A stretch of DNA of 64,000 nucleotides, from positions 1,488,001 through 1,552,000 of the forward strand of contig OZ024840.1 of the NCBI GenBank assembly GCA_964017145.1, in the 5' to 3' direction. Every line of letters starts with the position of its first letter. Positions within the stretch are counted from its first letter, which is position 1. The translations under genes were made by a program, and so were the position numbers. The notes beneath the pieces were generated by a model. The model was not told where the DNA came from and ran no database searches. It saw only the letters and a list, made by a program, of their open reading frames with translations. Positions 34,688-45,168 of the stretch are shown here, in pieces. This DNA comes from Agrocybe praecox. Taxonomy: Eukaryota; Basidiomycota; Agaricomycetes; Agaricales; Agrocybaceae.

Positions 34688-35399
34688 GGTTCGTGTGTCT
34701 CAGCTTCAAAATATGGAGAATGAAATGGAGACAAAGACGTTGTAAAGGATGGAGAACAGTAAACCCAGGAGTCAGGAAAGTGAAATCTGCTAAGGTCGTC
34801 CAATTTCTCTGGGAGGTTTTATACCGAACACCGTCGACGGAGCTAAGAGTAAAGAGTGATTATCGATTAGTACCGGTACCTGTCCAGTCACTCAATCTAT
34901 CGACCAATATCGAAGCCCAGCACAGAATGAAATGAAAAAGTTTTTTCCTGCAGATGGAGGTCTTGGCCAAGGCCTTGGCTGCTATACAATTTCTAGATGT
35001 GGAATGGACCGACAACACCAGCGCCAAGACCATAACGAGGAGCCACCGGTGCTGTAGATTAAACATCGCAAGGGTCAATATAGCATCGAATTAGACAGAA
35101 AAACTCACCTCAGGCAGACATAAAACTCTTGTGGGTTCCAGAAGAAAACAGAGTCTGTATCCTATCATATACCTACGGAGACTGTGTTGATAACTTCAAG
35201 GGCCGAGGAATTAGGTCAGCGATGATATACGTATAACACAAGCTTACAACTTTTCGCCAAAAGACAGTTTTGATTGAAAGGTCATGAGGGTAGGTATGCA
35301 AAGGCACAGGGAGTTTACGGGGCGAATATTAACAGTCAAAAAATATAAATCCAGAAAGATAAAATACATTGAAATCGTAGCGAAGGAGTCCGGACCTTC
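34688..35399. other. Intergenic region between X325 copy 2 and CTR
   Basis: 712 bases carrying the copy 2 promoter and the CTR 3' end. It contains two overlapping palindromes listed separately. A short minus-strand frame (34860-35078) begins with a hydrophobic stretch but has no support as a gene. Confidence 0.45.
34962..34978. repeat. Overlapping perfect palindromes
   Basis: CTTGGCCAAG (34962-34971) overlaps CCAAGGCCTTGG (34967-34978); both are perfect palindromes. They lie 275-290 bases upstream of X325 copy 2 and 420-440 bases downstream of the CTR stop. They could be a dimeric transcription-factor site; this is only a positional guess. Confidence 0.5.
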
Positions 35400-36134
35400 T
35401 CAATGCGTGTGCCCATCCCCGAAAGCTATAACCCGCCCAAATATGATCTCTCCAATACCCAGGCCTAGAACAATCGAAATAAAGAAGGCCGCTTGGAAGG
35501 TCCTAGAGAAGGAGATGGCAAAAGATATCAGAAACTCATTAAAGGTGATGGCAAGGGAATGCACACATGATTGCCAACATGAGAAGATATGAGACGAGCA
35601 TTTGCATTGCAAATAAGAGCCCACGAGGAACATCGTGCGCGAATATAAAAGGTGGGATAGTTCGGGTTCGTGATTTCATGATAGCAGCCTTGGAAGTCGA
35701 ATGGGACTCCGTCGAAGGTCTTCGTGAGACTTGTTGAACACCATCTTGTAAATATGATTCTTTTTCTGTTTCAGGACTAGTATTGGGGGAGACCCTTCGA
35801 GTGGTAACTATTTGATCTCGAGCAGTCGTCAACGCAAGTGCTCTGAACAAAAGGGAAACGTTTAGGCATGGTGGAAGTAGCTACGATAAACTAAACGCAA
35901 GCACCTTTTCCGCCAGTGAGAATTGAAGACACTTCTTGTAGCTGCAAGCCATCGCTCGAACAGGGCGAGAAGGACGAGGCCTATGCAAGCACCCGCGATG
36001 GCCCCTTGCGACGTAGGGTTCCATTCCTTGAAATAGAGAAAATCCCCTCCTGCGAAGTGCAGATATGGAATCATCATATCCTGAACAGAGGTAGAGTTAG
36101 AGGAAGTTGTCGTCGCCTCATGAATGTGAGCCAT
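35400..36134 (-). CDS. CTR-family high-affinity copper transporter, 3 exons, 202 aa
   Basis: Trimeric membrane channel for Cu(I) uptake. Exons: 36134-35905, 35842-35567 and 35502-35400 (609 nt). The N-terminus MAHIHEATTT is short, with few Met/His ligands (QDMMIP). The family block YLHFAGGDFLYFKEWNP leads into the first membrane span (GAIAGACIGLVLLALFERWL). A Ser/Thr-rich cytosolic loop follows. The second span carries the diagnostic MxxxM (YLLMLAIMTF), rebuilt exactly across intron 2. The third span has a Gly-rich packing motif (VLGLGIGEIIFG). The tail ends GDGHTH. Its position beside two X325/BIM1-like genes fits a joint role, since Bim1 delivers copper for Ctr1-dependent import in Cryptococcus. 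I cannot assign plasma versus vacuolar membrane from sequence alone. Confidence 0.9.
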
Positions 36135-37096
36135 GGCGTAGAGATCGAAGTGCTTAAGGAGAACTAGTTATGACGGCTCGGGGGACGATAACCGAGAGTC
36201 GGAGTTTCAAAGTTGCAACTGAGTTGTAACCTGGCCGAGGACGAACGTGATTGGCCAGAAGTCAAGTGGACTCTCCATCACATACCGAAGCCTCCAAAGA
36301 CAAGCAGGAAGCGTATAATCGGAAATGGGCCCTCGTTAGCGTTGCTATTCGGCCCAATCAAGGGATTCATGACGAAATAACGAAACCCAGACGACAGCAA
36401 GGGCAGATTCTAGCCCAAAACTGCAGCACTAAGCCAGTTTATGCGAACACTATCGACACCTGCGCGAACTATCCATGGATTTAGTGGGAGTATTCTGGTC
36501 GCCTTTTTATCAAAGAACGACGACCAAGAATGTCGCTTTTCTCGTCGACATCGGGAGCTACCAGAGACCTACGTGCACGAGGCGAGAGTACCTTCAGGCG
36601 TAGTTGGCCCCATTGAAGGCGATAGAGGACTAGGGCTTGATGTGTGAGGATAGCTAGGTAGGTTTAGAGGTCGAGATGGTGGATGTTCGTCAGGTTTGCA
36701 GGCAAGCTTGTCACACATTCTGCGGCATTTCTGCGAAGTTCCGAGAGGACCCTGGACACCGTCAGTCACCTGACTTACCCCTGTTACATTGAGTAATCGA
36801 AGGACGGTCGCTAATAACTAAAGGCCTCGAGCCACACATTAATTTGGACCCTGCTGCAAATATGGTATCTCATTTAGCTTTTGGATGACTGAAACGGCAA
36901 AACGGGTAATTTGACATCAGGACGAGAAGGGCGAAGAGGACCACTATTAATGGTGCCAGTGCCCACCAGCTGGCAGCCTTGAGTGAAGGATGAGCGATCC
37001 TCTCCAGAAGTACAACGTATGAATGAGCTCGGGTTCATGTATGAAAGAGTAAGTTAAATTTTCGTCCTCACTTCAGGGTCCCATCCACCTCTCAGA
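36135..37096. other. Intergenic region upstream of CTR
   Basis: 962 bases with only short unsupported frames. It should hold the CTR promoter (right side of that gene). I see no repeat or RNA gene. Confidence 0.45.
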
Positions 37097-37478
37097 ATGA
37101 AGTTTACCTTTGCCTGTGCACTTATTACTCTCCCTCGAGGCATACTACCCTTAATGATCGATAGTCTCTGCCAAAAGGGAATGTCGAGCACCCCAAAAAC
37201 CTGCTTGCTGCGACACTTCGTGTAAGACTCGACGCATTTGTCGGGTCCAGTAAGTTCAGCCTGACATGCTCAAAATAAGTCGCATCGTTGACATTATTCG
37301 TAGTCAATTGTCAAACTGGAGGAGTGGATTGCGCATTTGGGCTCCAACATTTCGCTTGCTGTGTGATCGTGCGTATTTCCCACTCTGAAATTGAAGAGAT
37401 AACCCACCAAATGTGATTATACCTGATGTGCAGAGTGGTTCGACGCATGAAGGTGTCTGCAATCGCCTTCGCTTCTGA
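37097..37478 (+). pseudogene. Frameshifted relic of a mini hydrophobin-like gene
   Basis: Begins with MKFTFA, like the intact gene at 38436. It then holds, in other frames, VSAKREC, PACCDTSC, and after an intron the piece NCQTGGVDCAFGLQHFACC (37304-37368) and a last exon with GSTHEGVC (37434-37478). All eight hydrophobin-type cysteines can be found in order, and the introns sit where the intact copy has them. However, the signal-peptide part, the CC part and the third part need two frame changes to join, and the first frame ends at a TAA soon after the Met-rich part. It therefore looks like a recently broken duplicate. A sequencing error or unusual splicing is the alternative. Confidence 0.6.
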
Positions 37479-38435
37479 GAGACGATTTTATCCTTGATTC
37501 GTTAAATAGGTAAACGTCGAACCCTCCAAAGTTTTTATGGTAGTTAATTGTCCATGAATGCGAAAATCATAGTTAACTGTACTTTGCGGTTGTACCAAAA
37601 ACCTTCTCAAATCGTCGAACCCATTTTCGCAGAAGATTGTTGTGTATTCTGAGATTCAGAAGGTAAAGCATCGGTTTGAGTGCACCCTTGTCTACCATAG
37701 TCGCAAAGGCAGTAATAAAAACACCATGAACAGCACTGGGTACTAAAGTCCGTTCGGCATAATGCGGGCGGAGGTTACTTTAACGAGGTCGGTCAGGTAT
37801 GACGTTCGCAGTGGGGTAATTCCAGCTTCACTTTTTCATATATCAATGGGTTCATTCGATGAGAAAACAATTCATTGTCGTGCAAGGGGATTGGTTAGAA
37901 GCCATCCTGTTGATTCATGATAACTTACTCCACATGATTATACTAGTTCGAGTTAGTGTCTCGGCGCTAAACTCGTATAGTATATACGTATTATATACCA
38001 CTGCGATATCCCAAGAATTCGAATGCCTAACTGACCCGAACAAGGTCATGGGTCTACAAGACAAATTACATTGAATGACTACCGTCAAACGTGAGGGCAA
38101 AGCGTCTTTCCTTCTCTTCGCTTTGAAGGCGAAGAGAAGGAAACGATTAGATTTACGGCTGAAATGATGATAAAATAGCGTAACTCTTCACCTTTTTTTT
38201 TTATAGCTAGTAGCTTTTTTAAAATAGAGAAATAAGCTAAAAGCCGCCGAGAGCGGACAAGTAATTTGTAAGTCCCTCGGTTCTTGGCCTGTGCATACCA
38301 GTCGAATATGTATAAAAGGTAGCCCTAGCTCACGTCTTCATCCTCAGGAAACTACTCAGTCTTCAACGTCTCAAACCCCTTCCAAAAGAATCAAAGTCGA
38401 CCGCCTCCGAACTGAGCAGTCACATACCTTCCAAC
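37479..38435. other. Intergenic region between hydrophobin-like copies
   Basis: 957 bases, AT-rich at 38170-38230 with T and A runs. A near-palindrome, CTTCTCTTCGC/GCGAAGAGAAG, occurs at about 38112-38139. No ORF with support. Confidence 0.45.
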
Positions 38436-38795
38436 ATGAAATTTACCTTCTTCCAGGTTGTCATTCCCTTCATAATGATGGTCTCAGCAGCGGACATGCA
38501 ATGCACAAACGCATGCTGCGATGTTCTCGTTCAAGGTTCAACGCCTGGCACTCTTGTTGGTCGTGAGTGAAGTTTGATACTAGAACAAATGGAATTCTAA
38601 CAGATGATATTGTTTGTTGCAGTCAATTGTAGCCCGGGAGGATTTGATTGCGGATTTTCAGGCCAAATACGGGCTTGCTGCAAGCAGATAGTACGTATCT
38701 TTGAATCTGAGAGGCTTGCTCGGTCATTACGGAGCTGACACACCAATTTACAGAGCATCCTCACACACGTGGGGCGTGACTGCGTCGATGCCTGA
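38436..38795 (+). CDS. Miniature hydrophobin-like secreted cysteine-rich protein, 3 exons, 78 aa
   Basis: Exons: 38436-38562, 38623-38690 and 38754-38795 (237 nt). A signal peptide (MKFTFFQVVIPFIMMVSA) precedes about 60 mature residues with eight cysteines in the order C-CC-C-C-CC-C, the hydrophobin pattern. Spacing is C-x3-CC-x16-C-x6-C-x8-CC-x12-C. The first and third loops are shorter than in usual class I hydrophobins, so the fold assignment is by pattern, not similarity. Cysteine contexts are CTNACC, NCSPGGFDC and RACC. Hydrophobins coat fungal aerial structures by self-assembly. Alternatively this is another kind of small secreted cysteine-rich protein. The relic at 37097 is its tandem sister, with introns in the same places. 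Confidence 0.7.
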
Positions 38796-39397
38796 GCCAT
38801 AAGTGCCATGGGCGCTTTCAAAGCAAGGACTACGCACTTGTTACACATGTCATCAAATAATCATAAAAATATTGTTCTCAAGAGCCCATACATATTGACT
38901 CAAATAATAGTTCCACGAGCATTTGGTCTGTATTTGAAAACATAAGATGGGCGCTTATATTTGTTACACGTTGACGGTCAAGATCTCATACTATTTCCAG
39001 TCTTCTGAGATACATGAAGTGAGCTAGTTGCACTCAGTACTCAGGTAACAGCGATCAAACAGCGATAGATGACCATCTGATACTGTTTAGCGACAGAATC
39101 GGACAGATTGAGTCACTCATCGGGATTAACTAACGCAAAAACATTTAAAATTTTGTTTATTGCGCACATTGCTGTGGTTTTCCTCTGAATATGTGTGCGC
39201 TGTAAAGAGGCAGCATATAAATACATACTAGTACCATAAAACCTTTCAAAGCACAAGTCACTGTGAGAAAGTCCGGTGCACCATGTGATCGTGACACTAC
39301 ATATGTGGTCATTATTAGGTGATCGGAATAGTCATCACATCATCGCATTTCTAGCATCTATACTCGTCTATCCAGAGTTCCCTTGAAACATACAAAT
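38796..39397. other. Intergenic region
   Basis: 602 AT-rich bases that hold the promoter of the rhodanese gene. I see no ORF, repeat or RNA gene. Confidence 0.5.
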
Positions 39398-40090
39398 ATG
39401 CAACGCAACACGGTCATCCGAGCAGTAAAAAATGCCTCTAGAATGAGGGTCTTCTCTCCTGCTATTGTGCGGCCAGCGTTGGCATACGTCATCCGGTTAA
39501 ACTCGACACAACCTCCCTCTACCGCAGAAGCACCACAGAAACCTCCTAAAACCCCTGAACAAATTGCGCGCAGGCAAGCTTTGGAGAAGCAGAATGATCT
39601 TCAAAGAGACTGGGACCCAAAACATATCCTATCATACGAGGACTTCCTCCCAAAGACGCAAAATCCATCACCTGTATGTCTTCCCGGATGGTTAGACCTC
39701 TTTCGAATCTAATCTGGAATGCTTTTGACATAGGATGCATACATCATCGATGTACGAGAGCCTGACGAAGTTATTCAAGGAATGATTCCCGCAGCCGTAA
39801 ACCTACCTCTTTCCATCCTTGGTGAGGCGCTTCACATGCCGAAAGAGCAGTTCGCGGAGAAGTTCGGATTCGAAAAACCAGCGACTGGTCAAGAAATTAC
39901 TTTCTACTGCAGGAGTGGAATGAGAAGCAGTACGGCATCCGATGTTGCAAGGAGAAATGGATATACAAAGTGAGTGATTCCTTGTCGGCCTTAAGATGTC
40001 TTTTTCTGAAGTCTCTTCAATAGCATCTTGAACTACAAGGGTTCGTGGATAGAGTGGACAGCCAAGCAAAATGAGAAAAAGAGCTCTTGA
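39398..40090 (+). CDS. Mitochondrial single-domain rhodanese (RDL-type), 3 exons, 192 aa
   Basis: Sulfurtransferase-fold protein. Exons: 39398-39673, 39734-39969 and 40024-40090 (579 nt). The first 40 residues are Arg/Ala-rich (MQRNTVIRAVKNASRMRVF) and look like a mitochondrial presequence, followed by a Pro-rich linker. The rhodanese domain begins LSYEDFL and DAYIIDVREPDEVIQGMIP. It carries the active loop CRSGMRS, whose Cys would bear the persulfide, and ends with an NYKGSWIEW block. Six-residue CRSGxR loops are typical of single-domain thiosulfate sulfurtransferases. It ends 118 bases before frataxin on the same strand, so both may serve mitochondrial sulfur and iron-sulfur chemistry. Confidence 0.88.
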
Positions 40091-40171
40091 ACTAGATAGT
40101 ACATTTATCATACTTTATATATACATATACCTTCAAGTTTCCAATTCAATTTCCTACTGCTATTGCGCCAT

Positions 40172-40184
40172 AACCCTAACCCTA
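40172..40184. promoter_or_regulatory. Two-unit telomere-like repeat before frataxin
   Basis: AACCCTAACCCTA, two telomere-type units, lies 25 bases before the first frataxin ATG and 55 bases before the second. It is either a telobox promoter element or a short interstitial telomeric tract. The role is inferred. Confidence 0.5.
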
Positions 40185-40208
40185 GGTCTTGCAATCGTTG
40201 ACCTCTAA

Positions 40209-40982
40209 ATGAACCTGAGCTTCAAGCGCCTCACAAAGATGCTCTCTCAAACATTGCGCTCACTGACCCGTTGCTCCGCCACTTCGTTACGACGTCTTGC
40301 GGTCCAAAAATGCACTATACACAGGGTGCATCCTACAATGCTGACGAAAAGCTCGACTACACCTAGACGAATGCTCAGCACACCACCACCCCAAGTCAAT
40401 GAGAGGTTCGCGAACTTTGGAGTGTTGCCCATCAAGGATAGCTCGAACTTAACATAAACATCTAGCCATTTGTCCATAGAAGCGTACCACGATCTAGCAG
40501 ACTATGCCATGGATAGATTGCTGGAAACTATGGAAGTACTACTCGAGGAGCGGGGAGGTGCAGACCAGGAAGTGGACTATCACGTACGTGGATTGGCACT
40601 ACCGCAGTCTCTCCTAGCACCATAGTAATTGTATTCTGACATATCCAATGTCGACTGCGCGCATACAGAGCGGTGTCTTGACGCTGAACCTGGGCAAATC
40701 CGGAACCTATGTCATCAACAAGCAACCGCCGAACAAGCAGATTTGGCTGTCTTCTCCAATAAGGTATGTCAATCTCATTGTGGTCAATTACTGCCGGCTC
40801 GTTGATAAAATAATCCTCCTTTCACGTTCGTTCATTCGCGAAATAGCGGGCCAAAACGATACGATTTCCACGAAGATACCGGAACGTGGGTCTATTCGCG
40901 CGACAATAGTACGCTCGACGGATTGCTATCGGAAGAATTGAGTTCAATATTCTCCGACGCTATCACCGTTTCTCTGATTTAA
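40209..40982 (+). CDS. YFH1: Frataxin, 4 exons, about 181 aa
   Basis: Mitochondrial iron-binding activator of iron-sulfur cluster assembly. Exons: 40209-40405, 40466-40583, 40669-40763 and 40847-40982 (546 nt). The N-terminus is a long basic presequence; the first Met at 40209 or that at 40239 ([13 protein letters not shown]) may be used. The frataxin fold follows: [22 protein letters not shown] with its acidic first helix, [39 protein letters not shown] and [14 protein letters not shown]. These include the Gln-Ile-Trp-Leu-Ser strand that is the family signature. The donor for intron 1 (40406) is fixed by frame: the alternative at GTGTTG breaks it. Length is normal. Confidence 0.93.
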
Positions 40983-41599
40983 GGGGAAAAGGTCCCATAG
41001 AATTTTCACGGAAAGAGGGTCTGAGAACAAAGAATGGAGGGACAAGGAAGCATCCTTCTAGATTAACTATGGAATTGCTTCGCAATTCCCCTCATAATAT
41101 CTCAAGTGATCAAGAGCGAGCACTTGGACTGGACACTTATATATTCAACGCGTTAATTATTTAGGATACTGTCAATTTACATGAGGATGCCAGTTGCTAG
41201 AGCACGTTTCAAATCAAGATGGAGCTGAGAACAAATATGCAATCCATCTACTAAGCAAAGGTAGAGTGGTAGGTAACAGATGGAAGAACGAGAATATGGA
41301 GGGCGGAGACAGACTGGGAGGATGATCTGAGATGAGGAAATACGAATGTTGCCTAAAATTACAGATGATGGATTTATGATGATGATTGGATAGATGGATG
41401 GATGGAAAACAGAGAAGACAGCGAGATGGGACACTAAGACGATGATCATCCTGAGAACAGAAGCGCAGGATGAGAAAAAGAATGGGAGTATTAGTCCGAA
41501 ACTATATCCAACAAGTGATATTGTACGTATGAGCATTGATAAATGAAGTTGATCGATGAAAGCCACATACCTAGACCAACATACGGAACGTGTACGGTA
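40983..41599. other. Convergent 3' intergenic region
   Basis: 617 bases between convergent gene ends, with a short GGAT/GATG run near 41390-41405. A 129-codon minus-strand frame (41177-41566) has no motif and is probably 3' UTR. No gene seen. Confidence 0.45.
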
Positions 41600-42343
41600 T
41601 CATGTACTATCATTATCATTTGGTGAGTCAAGTTTACGTCTCCTCGACAAAAACAACGACCCCAGGAGCCTATTGTAGTAGTTTAAAAAACCATCAGCTA
41701 AAAGATTTGCAGCGATGCAAGATGATAAATCTACCCACTTGTTCGTATGTTCATACCGTTCTGTAACACAGCCAACCTCTTTAGCCGATAATTCGCGTTT
41801 ATCAGTCCTTTTTTCAACGGGAGAGAAGTTTTGTAAGGGTCGTAGAAGCCCTAAGGGAGGTGTCATGCAAGTTTCGCCAAGATCAGTTATAGGATGCTGA
41901 AGATGCTGTGTGGCATTCGCTGATGAAGCATGAATGACATGTGAAGGGGCTGTACTTAAGGGCGACGAAGAGGAGAACAAAAGCCTATGTTGATTTAGAG
42001 TATGCAGCTCGCGCAGAAGGTTGTTCGCGGATTTGTACTCTGACTGATGTTGTTGGTAATGATGATGCTGTGAGTCAAAAGCCACGCTTTCCTGGTCGTC
42101 TTCCGAATCGTCTTCTTCTGAGATGTATTCGTCTTCGTGATTTCTGTGCATGCCACCGTGCTGATGGATATTATTGCTGTTGTTCGTGTTCCATCCGCGG
42201 ACGGTGCCATCTAGCACAGGGGGCAGAGTCCTTCTGCGTTTTGTGTTTCTTTCAATAATATCATCCGGACCATCGCTGACAAGAGGAATGCTAGACGAAG
42301 ACGAATGCGGGAGTGGGGAAGACTGCCTTTGTCTCTTGAGCAT
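41600..42343 (-). CDS. Hypothetical low-complexity nuclear-type protein, 2 exons, 224 aa
   Basis: Exons 42343-41739 and 41669-41600 (675 nt). The start MLKRQRQSSPLPHSSSSS is basic and Ser-rich. Next come a bipartite-like basic patch (RNTKRRRTLPP), an acidic run (ISEEDDSEDDQESVAF) and His/Gln-rich stretches. The C-terminal 40 residues are more ordered: VTERYEHTNKLLGSLFLSRR, obtained only by removing a 69-base intron that otherwise reads through in frame. That ordered end suggests a conserved short motif. I do not recognise a family. It is divergent from WDR70 with a 279-base shared promoter. Confidence 0.6.
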   Translation of the reverse strand: MLKRQRQSSPLPHSSSSSIPLVSDGPDDIIERNTKRRRTLPPVLDGTVRGWNTNNSNNIHQHGGMHRNHEDEYISEEDDSEDDQESVAFDSQHHHYQQHQSEYKSANNLLRELHTLNQHRLLFSSSSPLSTAPSHVIHASSANATQHLQHPITDLGETCMTPPLGLLRPLQNFSPVEKRTDKRELSAKEVGCVTERYEHTNKWVDLSSCIAANLLADGFLNYYNRLLGSLFLSRRRKLDSPNDNDST

Positions 42344-42622
42344 TTTTCTGCCTTAGGGGTGTGACGAGGATGGTGGAAGGGAAGAGACAGGAAGGATGGG
42401 GTAACTGTGACTGATACTGAGCATTTCGTCAGTGTGAATTAGTTACGCGGCCGGCGTTGCTTACACCAGAGTGTATTGTTTTCTCTTGCCTATTCGGGCG
42501 GAAATCTTAAATGAGTATTAGCTAATCATTGGTTCAGCCCCCCCAACGTTGAGCTCATCGTTCTGACTTGAGGCTTACACCAACGTCCCATACTTTAATT
42601 CTCTTATTTTCTACTGCCAAAG

Positions 42623-45168
42623 ATGTCGGAAATGGACGTGTTTGCGGCCATGGGCATATCTGGCTTTGGCAAGTCAGTCCAGAAGAAGGAATTGGATCCT
42701 GCGCGTTTCGACAAGAATAAGCGGGGGGATGTACGTCGTCTTTTCTTTGCTAGGCGTGCAACGCAGACTGACTACGTATCCGCTCCTCAGCTTTCTAAAA
42801 AGCCTGCTGCTGGACCTACTCCAGGGCCCTCTTCCACTTCGCAACAGCCCCCAGAAGTTACCGCAACCGAAGGAAGCGACGACGACGATGAGGAGGAACA
42901 AGGCCCCGCGCCTCCCAAGGACAAGGGAACGGAAACTCCAGAAGAATTCCAAGAACCAGAATTCGAACCGTCAGAGGATGAAGACGTCGATGACGACCTT
43001 CCTCAGTTCCCAATCACACACGAAATCACGTTGAAGGATCACAGCAAGGTTGTCTCATCCCTCGCACTTGATCCTTCGGGCGCAAGAATTATATCAGGGT
43101 CCTATGATTATGACTGCAAACTATGGGACTTTGGTGGCATGGATATGCGTTGCAAGCCATTCAAAAGTTGGGAACCCGCTGGAACCTATTATGTGCGTAG
43201 TCGTGTTCTATTCACGCCTTCCATTCCATTTGGGCTGTCGTTGATTAAGCCTTGGCATGTTAGGTCAATGACCTCAAGTTCTCTAATGACGGCTCAAAAT
43301 TCCTGTGTGTATCCGGAACAACTCAGGCAAAGCTGTTCGATAGGGACGGGGAAGAAGAGTGAGTAATTTCATGCGTAACTAAGAGCGTTGGTACCAATCC
43401 CTGACTGGTTAGGGCCACTTATATTAAGGGTGATCCATATATCCGGGATATGAAGAATACTTCGTGGGTCCTTTCGTCAGCTTCGTTTTTATGAGAGACT
43501 GAAAAATTTCCTTGGATGCAGAGGACACGTTGGTGAAGTAACATCTTGTGCATGGCATCCTAAAGACCCCAAGCTGTTTATCACGAGTTCAGCTGATTCT
43601 ACTATCAGGTATGCTTTGTCATTTTATTTCTCAGATATGGGCATTTTCTCAATTATGTGATTAGAATCTGGGAAGTCGAGAACAAAAGGAAGCAAAAGAA
43701 CGTTATTGTTGTCAAGTCCAAAGAGAGAGGTGCAAGAACCAAAGTAACAACTTGCAACTATTCACCTGATGGCAACCTCATCGGCGGAGGTGAGCTTGTT
43801 TTGTTCAAAAATATCACTTGCTTTCATATTCTCACATGGTTCCATAGCTTGTCTCGATGGAGCTTTACATATGTGGCAGACAAATTCCAACTTTGTAAGG
43901 CCAAATATGACAATCGAGAACGCGCATGTAAAGGGGACGGAGACGGGGTCTCTAGTGTTTTCGGTTGATAGACAAACTGTGCTTACGCGGGGTGGGGACG
44001 ACACTGTCAAATGTGAGTTTCTCAAATAAGCTATTGTGAAATTCCTGTCGTGGGTGTTAAACCATGTTTCAGTGTGGGATCTTCGGTCCTTCAAGAAGCC
44101 CCTTGCGGTACATTCTGGACTGACCACGCTATATCCGACCACAAACGCTGTGTTCAGTCCTGATGATAAGTATGTTATTACCGGCGCAGGAGCTACCTCG
44201 AAGGGGGGACAGGGGAGATTAGTGATCATGAACAAGAATGGACTAGAGGAAGTGAAATCTTTGGCAGTGGACGCTACCCCGGTAAAGGTGGCCTGGCATT
44301 CAAAAATTAATCAGGTCAGTTATTTGCTTCCATTCTATGATTATTTTTCTGTTGAATGCTAATCCGAGTATGTAATACATTGCTAGATTGTGACAGGACT
44401 TTCGAACGGACAAATCGTGGTACTCTACTCGCCAGTCACCTCGTTGAATGGCGCCAAGTTATTGCTGAGCAAGGGACCACCAAGGAAGGTGACGATCGAG
44501 GATGTGTCGGACGCACTGACGGCGCCTACTATTCTTACACCGCACGCACTGCCCATGTTCCGCGATCTAGACACGGGAAGAGGAACGAAGAGAAAGAGGG
44601 AGAAGGACAGGATGGACCCGAGGAAGAGCAGACGACCCGAGCTTCCTGTGAATGGACCTGGAAAGGGAGGACGAGTAGGGGCGAGCGCTACGCAGCACGT
44701 TGTGCAGAACCTGGTCCGGGACACAACGAGGGACGTGGACGTGAGTAGACTGCCATTGACATTTCCTTTGATGAGGTCGCTAGCCATCGACCCTGTGATG
44801 AAAGAGAATCAGATGCGGTTGCCCTTTGGCGCCTTCCCACGTTTTCTCATTATCATGATGGTGACCAAGATTGCTGACTAGAAGCCTGTTTTTTTTTTCC
44901 CTTTCATTCTGTACGCTGCGCTTGTGTTGGACTTGCAGCCGCGAGAAGCATTGCTGAAGTACGCAGACGACAAGGATCCGCAATGGACAAAAGGTAAGCG
45001 CAGTGATTCCCTGAGGCACGTGCCTGCCGAAAGGGTTGTTTTGACATATTTTGTTGAAAAATGGCTGACGTGGCGGTTGATTCCGAAACCTTGTTTGCAG
45101 CCTGGAAGACGAATCAGCCCACGCCTGTGTTTGCAGCTGGGGAGACGGAGGAGGAGAAGGAGTCGTAG
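42623..45168 (+). CDS. WDR70: WDR70-like WD40-repeat protein, about 10-11 exons, about 591 aa
   Basis: Nuclear WD40 protein; the family (human WDR70, fission yeast Wdr70) acts with CRL4 ligase in histone H2B modification and DNA damage response. Exons: 42623-42730, 42767-43192, 43264-43358, 43413-43463, 43522-43608, 43665-43789, 43848-44012, 44073-44314, 44387-44740, 44939-44993 and 45101-45168. The N-terminal MSEMDVFAAMGISGFGK leads into an acidic disordered part. Propeller strands include SGSYDYDCKLWDFGGMD, HVGEVTSCAWHP, SSADSTIRIWEV, ACLDGALHMWQ and RGGDDTVKLWDLR. The C-terminus has DPREALLKYADDKDPQW, which is diagnostic of WDR70. The first intron would be only 36 bases and free of stops, so those 12 codons may instead be coding. 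Confidence 0.88.

Noticed and set aside
34690..34715. Match to the fission-yeast Cuf1-type copper element (CAGC core) upstream of X325 copy 2
   Set aside because: The consensus is so degenerate that about one match per kilobase is expected by chance.
34860..35078. ORF starting with a signal-peptide-like hydrophobic stretch within the copper group
   Set aside because: After the hydrophobic part the sequence is random, with no cysteine pattern or copper ligands, and it overlaps the palindromes.
41941..42258. 105-codon plus-strand ORF
   Set aside because: Antisense shadow of the minus-strand gene at 41600-42343.
44356..44748. 130-codon Arg/Glu-rich ORF
   Set aside because: Shadow frame of the WDR70 exon that ends at 44740; the WD40 frame is the coding one.
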